Shown: in pieces, positions 25,755-35,733 of the stretch
Layout: each line of letters starts with the position of its first letter
Position numbering within the stretch: the stretch's first letter is position 1
NCBI GenBank assembly: GCA_024653775.1
Contig: JANLHZ010000016.1
Span: forward strand, 1-59,246
Length of the DNA stretch: 59,246 bases
Source: Planctomycetota bacterium
GTDB taxonomy: Bacteria > Planctomycetota > UBA8742 > JACQVU01 > JANLHZ01
Direction of reading: 5' to 3'
Notes under the pieces: model-generated
Told to the model about the DNA's origin: nothing
What the model saw: only the letters and a program-made list of their open reading frames with translations
Database searches by the model: none
Translations under genes and position numbers: made by a program

Positions 25755-28394
25755 ATGCTCAACCAGGAAAAATTTACCGACACCGCCCTTCAGGCGCTTT
25801 CCAATGCCGGGCAGCTCGCCATCGAGCTTGGAAACGCGGAAGTCTATCCGGAACACCTTCTTAAAAGCCTGATAGAGCAGGAGGAAGGTCCGATCCCAGC
25901 GATTCTGGCGAAGCTGGGCGCGAACGTCGAAAGGCTGCGCGTCAAGGTCACGGGAATGCTAGACGATCTACCGTCCATGAGCCAGGGATCCCAGCCGACG
26001 ACGTCGCGGCAGATGAACGAGGTGCTGAAGGCCGCGGAGCGGGAAATGAAAATGATGGAGGACTCGTACTGCTCCACCGAACATTTGTTTCTCGGAATCC
26101 TGAAGTCCGGCGGGAAGGTGATGACGCTGCTGCGCGACGCTGGGGTTTCGTACACAAACGTGGTCGAGTCGCTGAAGGACATGCGCGGCGAAAGGCACGT
26201 CACGAGCAGAGCGTCGGAAGGTCAGTACAACGTGCTCGACAAGTTCTCGCGGGATCTTACGGAAGAAGCCAAGCTCGGGAAGCTGGATCCCGTCATCGGT
26301 CGAAACGACGAAATCCGCCGGGTGATGCAGGTGCTCGCGAGAAGGACGAAGAACAATCCCGTCCTGATCGGCGAGCCGGGCGTGGGCAAGACCGCGATCG
26401 TAGAAGGGCTCGCGCAGCGAATCATCGCGGGCGACGTTCCGGAAAGCATCAAGGACAAACGCGTGATGGCGCTCGACGTGGGCGCGCTCATCGCCGGGAC
26501 TCAGTTCCGCGGGCAGTTCGAGGAGCGTCTGAACTCGCTGCTAAAGGAGGTCCGCGATCGCTCGGGAGAGGTGATCCTCTTCATCGACGAGCTGCACAAT
26601 ATCGTAGGCGCGGGCAAGACGGAAGGCAGCGCCGACGCGGCGAACCTGCTGAAGCCCGCGCTCTCTCGCGGCGAACTCCACTGCATAGGCGCGACGACGC
26701 TCACCGAGTATCGAAAACACATCGAGAAGGACGCGGCGCTCGAGAGGAGATTCCAGCCGGTGCTGGTCGGCGAGCCGACGCAGGAGGACACGATAAGCAT
26801 CCTCCGCGGTCTCAAGGAGCGCTACGAAATCCACCACAAGGTGCGCATCAGCGACAGCGCGCTCGTCAGCGCGGCGCAGCTTTCGACGCGTTACGTGTCG
26901 GATCGGTTCCTTCCGGACAAGGCGATCGACCTTGTCGACGAGGCGGGAGCGTCGCTCCGGCTCGACATCGACTCGATGCCGAGCGACCTCGACACGCTTG
27001 AGCGCTCGATCAGAAGGCTCGAGGTCGAGCGGGAAGCGCTTCGAAGGGAGGACGACGAGGGTTCTCGAATCCAGCTCGGGAAGGTCGAAAAGGAGCTGAC
27101 GTCGCTAAGCGAGAAGGCGTCCGGACTCCGCGCCAAATGGAAGACGGAGAAGGACATCATCACTAAAATGAGCGAGACGAAAGCGTCGCTCGAGCGCGCG
27201 CGCGCCGACTCGGATCGCGCGATGCGGGAAGGCCAGCTCGAACAGGCGTCGAGACTGAAATACGAAACCATCCCTGGCATGGAACGCGATCTGAAGGAAT
27301 TCCAGGAAAAGCTCGCCAGCGTCCAGAAAGGCGGGCAGCTTCTTCCAGACGAGGTCGGCCCGGAGGAGATCGCGAGGGTGGTCAGCAAATGGACCGGGAT
27401 TCCCGTTGACAAGATGCTCGAAACCGAGCGCGAAAAACTCGTGCATATGGAATCGAGGCTGTGCGAGCGCGTCGTCGGTCAGGACGAGGCGATCCTTGCG
27501 GTTTCGAACGCCGTTCGAAGAGCGAGGGCCGGAATTTCGGACGCGCGCAGACCGATCGGGAGTTTCATGTTCCTTGGCCCGACCGGAGTCGGCAAGACCG
27601 AGCTTGCGAAGGCGCTCGCGTGGTTCCTTTTCGACGACGAACGCAGCGTCATCCGCGTCGATATGTCCGAGTACCAGGAAAAACACACCGTGTCGAGGCT
27701 CGTCGGCGCGCCTCCGGGTTACGTCGGGTACGAAGAAGGCGGGCAGCTCACCGAGCAGGTTCGCCGAAGACCGTATTCGGTGGTGCTCTTCGATGAGATC
27801 GAGAAGGCGCATCCGGAAGTCTGGAACACGCTGCTCCAAATGCTCGACGACGGACGGCTGACGGACGCTCACGGGCACACGGTCAACTTCTCAAACACCC
27901 TCGTCATTATGACAAGCAACCTCGGAAGCGAAATCTTCGACCAGATCGAAACCGGCTCGACCTTCGTCGGCTTCACAACTAAATTGTCGACCGGCGAGGT
28001 CAACGGCGATCCAGACAAAGGCAACATCGCGGGACAGATAATGAGCGGGCTGAAAGAGCATTTCAAGCCGGAGTTCCTGAACCGCCTCGACGAGATCGTG
28101 GTGTTCAACCGACTCTCGCGGGAGAATCTCACGGGCATAGTGGAGATTCAGGTGAAACAGCTCTGCGATCGACTGCTCGAAAAGCGCATCGCGATCTCGC
28201 TTACTAATGGTGCGAAGGAGTTCCTCGTCCGCGAAGGCTACGACCCGCGCTTCGGAGCAAGGCCGCTTCGGAGGCTGATCGAAAAGAAAATCGAAAACGA
28301 AATCGCGATGCGGATTCTATCGGGAGACGTCCGCCCGGATCAGAACGTCGTGATCGACGTGGACGATAAAGGCGAGAATCTGATATTTGTGTAA
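25755..28394 (+). CDS. clpB: ClpB-type AAA+ disaggregase
   Basis: Hexameric ATP-driven chaperone that rescues aggregated proteins with DnaK. It has 879 residues. A Clp repeat N-domain ([19 protein letters not shown]...EVYPEHLL) is followed by NBD1 with GEPGVGKTA (about 206-214) and [11 protein letters not shown], a coiled-coil middle domain (about 405-530), and NBD2 with GPTGVGKTE (about 608-616), [10 protein letters not shown] and the sensor/arginine region [15 protein letters not shown] precedes the ATG. The length and the middle domain separate it from ClpA/ClpC. Confidence 0.96.
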   Translation: MLNQEKFTDTALQALSNAGQLAIELGNAEVYPEHLLKSLIEQEEGPIPAILAKLGANVERLRVKVTGMLDDLPSMSQGSQPTTSRQMNEVLKAAEREMKMMEDSYCSTEHLFLGILKSGGKVMTLLRDAGVSYTNVVESLKDMRGERHVTSRASEGQYNVLDKFSRDLTEEAKLGKLDPVIGRNDEIRRVMQVLARRTKNNPVLIGEPGVGKTAIVEGLAQRIIAGDVPESIKDKRVMALDVGALIAGTQFRGQFEERLNSLLKEVRDRSGEVILFIDELHNIVGAGKTEGSADAANLLKPALSRGELHCIGATTLTEYRKHIEKDAALERRFQPVLVGEPTQEDTISILRGLKERYEIHHKVRISDSALVSAAQLSTRYVSDRFLPDKAIDLVDEAGASLRLDIDSMPSDLDTLERSIRRLEVEREALRREDDEGSRIQLGKVEKELTSLSEKASGLRAKWKTEKDIITKMSETKASLERARADSDRAMREGQLEQASRLKYETIPGMERDLKEFQEKLASVQKGGQLLPDEVGPEEIARVVSKWTGIPVDKMLETEREKLVHMESRLCERVVGQDEAILAVSNAVRRARAGISDARRPIGSFMFLGPTGVGKTELAKALAWFLFDDERSVIRVDMSEYQEKHTVSRLVGAPPGYVGYEEGGQLTEQVRRRPYSVVLFDEIEKAHPEVWNTLLQMLDDGRLTDAHGHTVNFSNTLVIMTSNLGSEIFDQIETGSTFVGFTTKLSTGEVNGDPDKGNIAGQIMSGLKEHFKPEFLNRLDEIVVFNRLSRENLTGIVEIQVKQLCDRLLEKRIAISLTNGAKEFLVREGYDPRFGARPLRRLIEKKIENEIAMRILSGDVRPDQNVVIDVDDKGENLIFV

Positions 28395-28406
28395 TTGGGC
28401 TATGGG

Positions 28407-30359
28407 TCATTCCGCCATATCGATTTCCACGATGCGCCAGACGTTCTCCTGCCTCCGGAGCGTTATGCGCACAAGCTCCCGCGGAGTCGGCACCTGGACC
28501 TCCATCCCGACGAATTCCGCGACGTCCGGGTCCGTCTGGAGCGCCGCGGGTTCGAAGCGGACCTTCCCCACGAGGTCGCGCAACTTCGGCAGCTTCGACG
28601 AAAGCAATTCCTCCCTGAAGCTCCGTAGCGCCGCAGCGCGGTCTTCGCCTTCGAGAGTTCCGAATTCGGGGTAGCTCGAAGCCGCGAGGGACTCGACGTC
28701 GCAGTGCTCAAGCAGATCCTCGTTCACTGTCGTAACGAGCAGCCGCAGAAACTCGTCGAGGCTCTCCCGCGGGGACTGACCTATGTCGCGATCGTAATCC
28801 TCGTAGTGGAAAACGATCTTCCACCTGCCGTCGATTTTCTTAAGAAGCAGCGCTTCGACGTGGGTTACGCCGTCCGCGGTCTGTCGTTCGACGATGGCGG
28901 TTGTCGAAGTCTCCGAGGACTCGATGTATTCGAACTTCACGCCGTGGGAAACTTTTTCTTGCAATCCCGCGATAGAGCCGCGGATTTCGGTGGCGATTTC
29001 GGCGCGCTTCTGCGCTCGCTGCTCGTCGTTCCAGGTCTGGATTTCTTCCTCGTATGCGATCTTCAGATACTCATCTACGTCGAAACACGAAAGCAGACCG
29101 TCGACCTCCCCCGCGCGGATGAACCTTACCATCGACTCCATCGTCGAAACCGGCGTGCGGTAGAGAATCGCGCTCTGCATCTGGAAAGGCCAGTCGTAGC
29201 TGAGGATCACTTCCTCGAGCAGCTTGCGCTTTTCTTCGAACATGGGTTTCGGGCACGAAATCCCGATCTTGTGCACGCTCTCGCCCAGGTCGATGAAAAG
29301 CGAAACGTCGTATACCGCAAGCTCGTTCTCCGTCCTGCTTGAAAGGTGTAGCACTCCGCTGACGCCTTTTTCGTGGAGGTTCAGATTGTCGACAAGCATA
29401 ACGCGGTAGTCCTGGTAGAGCACGTTGCCCGTCGCTTCCTCGAGCATCACGAAGGTCGAAAGCCGCTGGTCAGCGCTTTTCGGATGGATGTCTAGCTTTG
29501 CGATCGCGCGCGGCCGCTCCGTCGTGTTGTCTGCGAAGGCGAACACCGTCGACGGATTCCACTCCTCCCTTGCAAGCGTCACCCACCCCCTGGGCGGAGC
29601 GATGCTGACTCCCGTATCGGGGTCCGTAACCCTCGGCGCGAGGGACGTGTTCAGCTCGCTTCTGATCTTTATCAGGAGGCTCCTTATGTTGTCGCAATCC
29701 CTTGCGAAGGCGCGCTCCTGCGCGTTGAACGAAATAATGCCTATGAGTTCGCCGGAGCGGAGAAACACGGGTCCGCCCGAATATCCTTTCAGGACTTCCT
29801 TGTTCAGTCCGAAAAATCCGGGTCCCCACGGACTTCGATCGTCCGTGATGTTTCGAATGTACTGGATGTCCGAGTCCCACTCGAGCTGGTCCGGCTGACC
29901 GATGACGATCACCGGAGTAAGCTGCGTGAACGAATCCTTGCTGCCGACGGAAGCCTGCGTCAGCCCCGGCGGCGGATTCAGAATCTGGAAGATGGAAATG
30001 TCGCCTAAGCGCTCGCTCCCGAGGACCTGCACGTCGCTGAACGTTCCCTCGACGTTGTAGAACCGGACGTTTATCGCGGCAGGATCGCGCTCTGCGAGAT
30101 GCTCGACAATGACGTGCCTCGCAGTGACGATGTATCCCCGCTCTGCGTCGATGATCACTCCCGCGCCGATCTGGCCGCCGCACTCGATCCGGACCACGCT
30201 CGCGACGACTTTCTGAAAAACTGGAGACCAGTCGTCGCCGCGATTTTGAGCGTCCTCTGCGAATACGACGCCGGGAACGAACGTCAGAATCGCCGCCGTC
30301 ACGATCGCCGCAATACGCTCCCGCAACTTTCCGCCGAAACTCTTGCCGAAATTTTCCAC
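28407..30359 (-). CDS. Exported trypsin-like serine protease with novel C-terminal region
   Basis: A 650-residue predicted periplasmic or envelope protease. A signal sequence (IAAIVTAAILTFVPGVVFA) precedes a chymotrypsin-fold domain with His in YIVTARHVIV, Asp in ERLGDISIFQI and Ser in GYSGGPVF, the DegP-like triad. There is no PDZ domain. The C-terminal 350 residues (AIAKLDIHPKSADQR..., two regions resembling limiting-conductance or NTF2-like folds such as EALLLKKIDGRWKIVFHYED) are not assigned. I favour the GTG start at 30359: TATACT (30366-30371 on this strand) sits six bases upstream. ATG 30377 is the alternative. Confidence 0.8.
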   Translation of the reverse strand: MENFGKSFGGKLRERIAAIVTAAILTFVPGVVFAEDAQNRGDDWSPVFQKVVASVVRIECGGQIGAGVIIDAERGYIVTARHVIVEHLAERDPAAINVRFYNVEGTFSDVQVLGSERLGDISIFQILNPPPGLTQASVGSKDSFTQLTPVIVIGQPDQLEWDSDIQYIRNITDDRSPWGPGFFGLNKEVLKGYSGGPVFLRSGELIGIISFNAQERAFARDCDNIRSLLIKIRSELNTSLAPRVTDPDTGVSIAPPRGWVTLAREEWNPSTVFAFADNTTERPRAIAKLDIHPKSADQRLSTFVMLEEATGNVLYQDYRVMLVDNLNLHEKGVSGVLHLSSRTENELAVYDVSLFIDLGESVHKIGISCPKPMFEEKRKLLEEVILSYDWPFQMQSAILYRTPVSTMESMVRFIRAGEVDGLLSCFDVDEYLKIAYEEEIQTWNDEQRAQKRAEIATEIRGSIAGLQEKVSHGVKFEYIESSETSTTAIVERQTADGVTHVEALLLKKIDGRWKIVFHYEDYDRDIGQSPRESLDEFLRLLVTTVNEDLLEHCDVESLAASSYPEFGTLEGEDRAAALRSFREELLSSKLPKLRDLVGKVRFEPAALQTDPDVAEFVGMEVQVPTPRELVRITLRRQENVWRIVEIDMAE

Positions 30360-30401
30360 GTAAAAAGTATACCTCATCCGCCCCGGACGCGTCCACGAGG
30401 A

Positions 30402-31142
30402 CTACGACTCCTTCGTAGCCCAGACGATGATGCATCCGGAATTGCCTAGCCCGTCATGAATAGTTTCCGACAGAACCTTGAAAATCGTGAATCCGCTCTG
30501 CTCGATTTCGCTGACGAACATGTTCTCCGAAACTACGCGAATCGGGACGGAAGGAATTTCGATTTCCCGTTTTCCGCCATCCGTCGCCACGAGGACGCGC
30601 TCCCTGGCGCGAGTGAGACCGTGATCGCCAAAATGCTTGAGCGCACCCCGTTCGGTCGCGCGGCTGTCCGCGCTCCAGCCAGCCGTTTCCGCGTATAGGA
30701 ACCCGCCGGGCTTAAGGACTCTGTGCGCCTCCGCGAGCGCGTTTTTGCGATCGACGTCCCGAAGAACTAAATGCAGGGTCTGGACGTGTGCGACTATCGT
30801 GAACTCCTCGGAGCCGATGTCGGGCATTTCGAGGAAGTCGGACACGGTGAACTGAATCTTTTTGCGTTCCTTCTCGAAAATCTTCGACGCGGTTTTCAGC
30901 GCGCTCGGCGAGTTGTCGATTCCGAGCGTCTTCCAGCCGAAGGTCGAAAGCAGCGAAAGATTCCGGCCTTCGCCGCAGCCTGCGTCGAGCGCTCGCCCGG
31001 AGACTGGGACATCGCTCGACTCGAGGAATTCGCGGAGCGACCTCGATGCCTCGGTCGAAAAAAGTCTGGACGCGCCTTGCCCGTAAGCTTCGTGATACCG
31101 GCTTTCGTAGAGCCTTAGGTAATCTGCTGGTAGGGTCGGCAC
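30402..31142 (-). CDS. SAM-dependent methyltransferase
   Basis: A 246-residue class I methyltransferase. Motif I is RALDAGCGEGRNLS, followed by TLGIDNSPSALKTA, TVSDFLEMPD and HRVLKPGGFLYAE. It looks like the TehB/UbiE-type group, but the substrate is unknown. The GTG start at 31142 encodes MPTLPADYL. It lies between the Rpn-type gene (21-base gap) and the protease, all on the minus strand and possibly one transcript. Confidence 0.85.
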   Translation of the reverse strand: MPTLPADYLRLYESRYHEAYGQGASRLFSTEASRSLREFLESSDVPVSGRALDAGCGEGRNLSLLSTFGWKTLGIDNSPSALKTASKIFEKERKKIQFTVSDFLEMPDIGSEEFTIVAHVQTLHLVLRDVDRKNALAEAHRVLKPGGFLYAETAGWSADSRATERGALKHFGDHGLTRARERVLVATDGGKREIEIPSVPIRVVSENMFVSEIEQSGFTIFKVLSETIHDGLGNSGCIIVWATKES

Positions 31143-31163
31143 GATACTTTCTTAAGAAGGGTG

Positions 31164-32237
31164 CTAAAACTTATTCAGAAACGCTTCGAATTCACCGGAG
31201 TTTCTGGCATTCAGGAGGAATTTCAGAAGACTGTCAACGGTTTTCTCATCCTCGATCATTTTTATCCGGCTCTCAAACTGAGTTCCTTCCGATCCGAATT
31301 TCGATTCGAGCAATTCCGACAGAGCTTCGATCTTGCCTTCGATCTTGCCTTCGATCTTGCCTTCGATCTTGCCTTCGATCTTGCCTTCGATTTTGCCTTT
31401 CGAAATCCCTTCCTTTTTACCTTTCCGGAATTCACGTCTGCATATCTTTTGAAGCGTAGTCATAAATCTGCTTCCTCCTTTTTCGAGACTCGTGTCGATT
31501 ATTGTCTCAATCTCTTCCTGTGAAACCTCGGTCGTAGAGAGGGAATAGAGGATATATGGCGCAAGTTCATCAATTCTTTCATAGTCCGAAAGTTTCCGGA
31601 GGTCGCCTTCGTGTTCCTCGATAGATTTCCTCCACGAATTGATTGTATCTTCTGAATTGTGACTTTTCAACAGGCGGGCGCATAGGACAGTTTCCAGCCC
31701 GCCTCGTATTTCAGAGTCGGAAAGTTTGTTCATGTCCGCCAGAAGGTATTCGAAGTTCATCGCAAATCGCTCGAAACCTGGCGGGATGTCCAGAAGATCG
31801 GCAAACCGCGTGGGGACGTCCCACTCCTGCTCGCCGTGATAAACGACGACCGGGATTATCAGCGAAGGTTTCCCGCCCCGACGCTTGATCTGTTTTTTCA
31901 TCCGATTGTACTTCGAATGGAGGTAATCGAATATCTGCCACGGCGTGGAAATATCTTTATGACTCTTATGCTCCACCATCAGTAGGACGTAAATGTTCTT
32001 TCCCTTGACCTTCGTCTTCAGCAACACGTCCGCCGACCGACGATTGAGGCCGCCGTCCCTCAGATCCGTGGATTCGATTTTCACCCTGGAAAGATCGAGC
32101 CCGGACTGCAGGGACTCGGGCAGTGTCGTCTTCAGAAATTCACCCGCGATTTTCTCTCGCGACATCAGCCACGAAAAAATTGCGTCGTGGGGCTGCTTCA
32201 GGAAAGAGAATCTTTTCGGCCTGTCTTTTCGTTTCAT
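31164..32237 (-). CDS. Rpn-family PD-(D/E)XK nuclease/transposase-like protein
   Basis: A 357-residue Rpn (recombination-promoting nuclease, formerly transposase_31) protein. The nuclease core shows RRSADVLLKT and LLMVEHKSHKD (D...EHK), followed by VVVYHGEQEW. Near residue 280 it has a run of six GKIE tetrapeptides encoded by a 12-bp tandem repeat, then a DUF4351-like C-terminus (ALSELLESKFG...LLKFLLNARNSGEFEAFL). Rpn proteins in E. coli promote RecA-independent recombination. A second, divergent paralogue is at 38080-39105. No Shine-Dalgarno is evident. Confidence 0.88.
   Translation of the reverse strand: MKRKDRPKRFSFLKQPHDAIFSWLMSREKIAGEFLKTTLPESLQSGLDLSRVKIESTDLRDGGLNRRSADVLLKTKVKGKNIYVLLMVEHKSHKDISTPWQIFDYLHSKYNRMKKQIKRRGGKPSLIIPVVVYHGEQEWDVPTRFADLLDIPPGFERFAMNFEYLLADMNKLSDSEIRGGLETVLCARLLKSHNSEDTINSWRKSIEEHEGDLRKLSDYERIDELAPYILYSLSTTEVSQEEIETIIDTSLEKGGSRFMTTLQKICRREFRKGKKEGISKGKIEGKIEGKIEGKIEGKIEGKIEALSELLESKFGSEGTQFESRIKMIEDEKTVDSLLKFLLNARNSGEFEAFLNKF
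31326..31397 (-). repeat. 12-bp tandem repeat, six units, within the Rpn gene
   Basis: Six copies of TTCGATCTTGCC (plus strand), the last with one C-to-T change. They encode GKIE repeats. The number of units is a multiple-of-three-safe length variation, so copy number can change without a frameshift. Confidence 0.9.
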
Positions 32238-32265
32238 TGAACTTTTGTCCAGTCTAAGTGGTCTA

Positions 32266-33363
32266 TTATCCGATAGTAATGTCGAAGTCGTAGAGCACCA
32301 TCGTCAGATTCGCCGCGTTGAATAGTCCGTGAACGACGATAGACGGATAGATCGATTTCGTCCGGCTGAACAAAAACGCGAGAACCGCTCCGACAAAAAA
32401 CACGGGTAAAAGCGAGTACGGCACCGGAAAATGCGCCATCGCGAAAATAAACGAGCTCGCCATAATCGCTGAGAACGGACGGAGAGCGCCTGAACTCGCG
32501 AATCCGCCGTGAATCAGCCCGCGGAATACCGTTTCCTCGCCGATCGGGACGAAAACGCAGATCGAGAGATAGATAAGGACGATTCCGAGTCTGCTCTGCT
32601 CCGCGATCAGATGATAGAACGTCGTGTGCGAGGTGAATTCGATTCCGATTCCGTGAAGCGCGATCGCCCACGGAAACGCAAGCAGGGTCGACGCAGCAAG
32701 GATGACCCCGAAGGACGCGAGCACGCAAATCGCCAAATCCTTCGCAGACGGAAGAACCGAAAAACCAAGACTCCGCAGCGATTCCCTGAACGCGCCGCCT
32801 GGCCTTGCCTCGAAGTGTCCCGCGGAAAGCGAAGTCGAAGTGTCACGCAGGTGGAAGATTATCCCCAGCATCACGGCGCCGAATACCGCGCCCGCGACCT
32901 TCCCAAGACCGCTTAAAACAACAAGAATCGTGCTCCGCCGGAGGTCGTACTCCGCTTCGAGGCCGAAAAGACCCGTCCCGAACCACTCGTGCAGACCCGC
33001 GGCAAAGAAGTTGTCGAAGAAGAACGCTAGCAGGCCTACGAAGAACCCCGCGCCGATCCACGTCCGCGCAGCGACGTCGGTGCGCTTGCTGACGAACGCG
33101 AGCGAGCCGAGCAGCACCACACCGATTCCGGAGAGGACGAGGTTTCGCATCGCGTGCGCTGGCAGACTCCCCCACTCCGGCTCCGTAAGCGTCCTTCGTT
33201 CGAGCACGACCGTGCCGTCGCTCAGCTCGATCAATTTCTGCTCAGGCACGACCGCGGAAGGTTCCGGCGGAAACGCCACATACGAAATCCCCCCGATGGC
33301 TGCAAGGACTATTCCGAAGATCGCCGCTAATAGAAACCGTTTTTGCGCCTGACTGATTTTCAC
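32266..33363 (-). CDS. CPBP-family intramembrane glutamic protease
   Basis: A multi-pass membrane protein of about 365 residues. The CPBP motifs are GEETVFRGLIHG (EExxxR) and VVHGLFNAANL (HxxxN-type), with HFPVPYSLLPVFFVGAVLAF between them, as in CAAX/Abi prenyl-protein proteases. The first 45 residues contain a membrane helix and a periplasmic loop, and an extra N-terminal region extends the usual 250-residue domain. The start is GTG 33363 or the adjacent TTG. It probably cleaves or processes a membrane peptide of unknown identity. Confidence 0.85.
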   Translation of the reverse strand: MKISQAQKRFLLAAIFGIVLAAIGGISYVAFPPEPSAVVPEQKLIELSDGTVVLERRTLTEPEWGSLPAHAMRNLVLSGIGVVLLGSLAFVSKRTDVAARTWIGAGFFVGLLAFFFDNFFAAGLHEWFGTGLFGLEAEYDLRRSTILVVLSGLGKVAGAVFGAVMLGIIFHLRDTSTSLSAGHFEARPGGAFRESLRSLGFSVLPSAKDLAICVLASFGVILAASTLLAFPWAIALHGIGIEFTSHTTFYHLIAEQSRLGIVLIYLSICVFVPIGEETVFRGLIHGGFASSGALRPFSAIMASSFIFAMAHFPVPYSLLPVFFVGAVLAFLFSRTKSIYPSIVVHGLFNAANLTMVLYDFDITIG

Positions 33364-33406
33364 CAATTCAGGTTACAGGTATTTTTCGCGGATCGGAAAC
33401 CTGAAA

Positions 33407-33883
33407 TCAGAACGCTTCGAACTCCTGACCCTCGGGCCTGACGGTAAGCACCGGGCAAGGCGACTTGCGCACGACCTTCTCCGCGGTTGAACCGATGAGC
33501 AGGTGCTTCAGCCCCGTAAGACCGTGGGTCGCCATCACGATGAGGTCGGCTTTCTTATCCTTCGCGAACTTGATGATCTCGACGAAAGGCGTACCCTCGA
33601 CGATGTTCAGCTCGAGTTTGTACTTCGACCTGACGTCCGCCGGGAAAAGCTCGTCGAACTTCTTCTTCGCGAAGTCCCGCGCTTTCGCGCTCCAGTCCCC
33701 ATCGACCTGCACGGTGGGGATGTGCGCCTGGAAACTCACGGCGAGATGCACGCTCGGATCGATAACGTGAAGAAGCGTTATATGCCCTCCGAAACTATCC
33801 GCAAGCGCCTTCGCATGATCGAACGCCGCGATCGAGTGACCGGAAAAATCGGTTGTGAACACTATGTTTCCGTAAAGAGACAT
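33407..33883 (-). CDS. Universal stress protein (UspA family)
   Basis: A 158-residue UspA-fold protein: IVFTTDFSGHSIAAFDHAKALA at the N-terminus and the ATP-binding signature MATHGLTGLKHLLIGSTAEKVVRKSPCPVLTVR at the C-terminus (G-2x-G-9x-GS pattern). ATG 33883 has a perfect AAGGAGGG just upstream; the ATG 13 codons earlier does not. It is the first gene of the minus-strand run. Confidence 0.94.
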   Translation of the reverse strand: MSLYGNIVFTTDFSGHSIAAFDHAKALADSFGGHITLLHVIDPSVHLAVSFQAHIPTVQVDGDWSAKARDFAKKKFDELFPADVRSKYKLELNIVEGTPFVEIIKFAKDKKADLIVMATHGLTGLKHLLIGSTAEKVVRKSPCPVLTVRPEGQEFEAF

Positions 33884-33983
33884 GGCACCCTCCTTCTTGT
33901 TGCTGGTGGATTCTGTTTCCACTTAAACTATACTATGAAAACTTTCAGCGGTATTAATTCTTCAAGATAAATGCCGACCCAAA

Positions 33984-34817
33984 ATGAGCCTCGACGTCAC
34001 AAATATCGAACGCGCGCTCGAAGCGAAACTCCCGCCAGGAATCCTGTTCGGCGTGTGCTCGATTGCGGAAGCCGAAAAAAGGTGGTTCGCGGGAAAACTG
34101 AAGATTCCGAAGGAAAAACTGGGCATCGACAGCAAGAGGCTCACCGCTCGCGGCTTTCTGCGGGAAGTCGCGAAAAGCGTCGCCGGGGAGTCGCTTATCC
34201 TGAAAGTAAGGTCGATGATGTCGAAAGCGGTTGCCGATGCTCGCGTCGGCAGAATTCCAGAGGATGATGCATTTAAAAGTCTGGCGGACGTATGCGTTGT
34301 CAGATCGAAGCTCCCCGGCAAGGCTGAACTCGCGAACGTTCCTCTCTCGGAATTCTTCAAAATGCATTCTCCTTTCAATGGACGGCACTCCTTATCGCAC
34401 ACGAACGATCTTGTGATTCATGTCGCCACTCTCGACAGGGGTTTCACTGCCCTCGGCGTCGACGTCGAACGCTTAGGGCGCGAAGTCAGCGATCGCGCAA
34501 TAAGCTGGGCGGGACTCCGTTATCCTGAGTGCGATGGAATCGCGAATCCGAACCTGGTGAAGTTCTGCGCCAAGGAGGCGTCGTTCAAGTACGTCTGCAA
34601 CAGATACAAGAACCTAAGCGAGGGTAAGAGTACCGACGTCTTCAAGGGAAGGATTCGTGAGTACGATCCGCTGCTGAATGATTTGCATCTCTCCTGGGAT
34701 TTGGAACGCGAGGTCTTCTGGGTCGCGTGCAGAAGCAGGTTCGATACTAGCCTTAGCCTCACTCATACCGTGGTCCCGATATTCACGGACGAACACGTCA
34801 TTACCGTCGCGTACTGA
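33984..34817 (+). CDS. 4'-phosphopantetheinyl transferase (Sfp/EntD type)
   Basis: A 277-residue protein predicted to attach phosphopantetheine from CoA to carrier proteins. The family motifs are LSHTNDLVI, ALGVDVERLG (Asp of GVDVE, about residue 157) and KFCAKEASFKYV (WxxKEAxxK, about 190), in the normal order. The N-terminal third is less conserved, as in EntD. No polyketide or peptide synthase is in the window. It is convergent with the alpha/beta hydrolase and its final codons lie in an inverted repeat. Confidence 0.82.
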   Translation: MSLDVTNIERALEAKLPPGILFGVCSIAEAEKRWFAGKLKIPKEKLGIDSKRLTARGFLREVAKSVAGESLILKVRSMMSKAVADARVGRIPEDDAFKSLADVCVVRSKLPGKAELANVPLSEFFKMHSPFNGRHSLSHTNDLVIHVATLDRGFTALGVDVERLGREVSDRAISWAGLRYPECDGIANPNLVKFCAKEASFKYVCNRYKNLSEGKSTDVFKGRIREYDPLLNDLHLSWDLEREVFWVACRSRFDTSLSLTHTVVPIFTDEHVITVAY

Positions 34818-34901
34818 ATTACGAAGCACGAATAGTAGTCGGTAGTCAGTAGTCAGAAATTCATTTCGTAATTCGTAATTCGTAATTCGTAATTCAGTAC
34901 G
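34810..34901. repeat. Heptad tandem repeats inside a 14-bp inverted repeat
   Basis: CGTACTGAATTACG (34810-34823) is perfectly inverted at 34888-34901. Inside are three AGTAGTC-type heptads (34834-34854) and four GTAATTC heptads (34868-34895). Each arm supplies the TAC-TGA end of one convergent gene, and the structure could act as a two-way terminator. It resembles short tandem heptad repeats of cyanobacteria. Confidence 0.75.
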
Positions 34902-35733
34902 ACCCGATCCTGCTGTCCTGATCCGCGAACGACTTTACGATCGCGAGGAACTCTATCGGGCGCTCCCATGTTATGAGATGGCCTGTTCCCGGCATTTCGC
35001 GGAAGCGCGCGTTCTTCATCCGCATCCGGACTTCGTGACTGCACGCAATTGGGATTATTCCGTCTTCGGAGCCGTGGATGAGCAGCGTTCGCGTGCTGAC
35101 GCCGGGGAGCCTCGATTCGACGTCGAACGTTGTCATCTCGCGAAGATACCGCGTTTTGACCTCCGTCGGAACGAGATCGAAGAGTTGAAGCGATCTCTCG
35201 ACGATGAGATCCTCCCGCTTCGAGAATTCCGCCGAGTACATCACGCGATTGATGACGTTCATCGTCGACTTCGGCACGTTGACGCCCTTCGTCGGAACCT
35301 CGCCCTGCAGGAACCTTGCGAGCTTGAAGAACGCGCTGTCCGCCGGCGCGGCTTTCAGCGACGGACTCAGCAGAACGAGTCCCGTAGGCGAAACGTCACC
35401 GGCATGGCCTATGGACATTGCGAGCGCGATCTGCGCGGAGATTCCCTGGCCGACGATTATCGGATACTTGATGCCAAGCGCCTTGCAGGCATCCGCGATT
35501 TCTGTCGCAAGCCGCGGAACGCTGTAATCGTCCGGCTCAGGTTTTTCGGAGTCGCCGTGGCCTTTCAAATCGATGCGGACGACGCGACGACCGCTCGCAA
35601 GCTCCTGAACCACGGGATCGTACACCCAGCGGGAAAGCAGGAATCCGTGCAACAGGACGATCGGCGCTTTGTCGCCTTCGCCGTGCTCGTCATACGCGAG
35701 CGAAACTCCGCCTGGCAATTTTACAAGTGGCAT
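34894..35733 (-). CDS. Alpha/beta-hydrolase-fold protein with altered nucleophile elbow
   Basis: A 279-residue alpha/beta hydrolase (PLVKLPGGVSLAYDEHGEG, IVLLHGFLLS, VVRIDLKGHGDSEKP). The elbow that normally reads G-x-S-x-G is VGQGIS (94-99): Gly97 stands where the serine should be and Ser99 where the second Gly should be. The acid (HGSEDGIIPI) and the histidine (GTGHLITWERP) are retained. It is either a non-hydrolytic member of the fold or uses an unusual mechanism. CGGAAAA precedes the ATG. Confidence 0.85.
   Translation of the reverse strand: MPLVKLPGGVSLAYDEHGEGDKAPIVLLHGFLLSRWVYDPVVQELASGRRVVRIDLKGHGDSEKPEPDDYSVPRLATEIADACKALGIKYPIIVGQGISAQIALAMSIGHAGDVSPTGLVLLSPSLKAAPADSAFFKLARFLQGEVPTKGVNVPKSTMNVINRVMYSAEFSKREDLIVERSLQLFDLVPTEVKTRYLREMTTFDVESRLPGVSTRTLLIHGSEDGIIPIACSHEVRMRMKNARFREMPGTGHLITWERPIEFLAIVKSFADQDSRIGSY

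Noticed and set aside
34834-34895. Possible CRISPR array
   Set aside because: The units are 7 bp without spacers, which is not a CRISPR layout.
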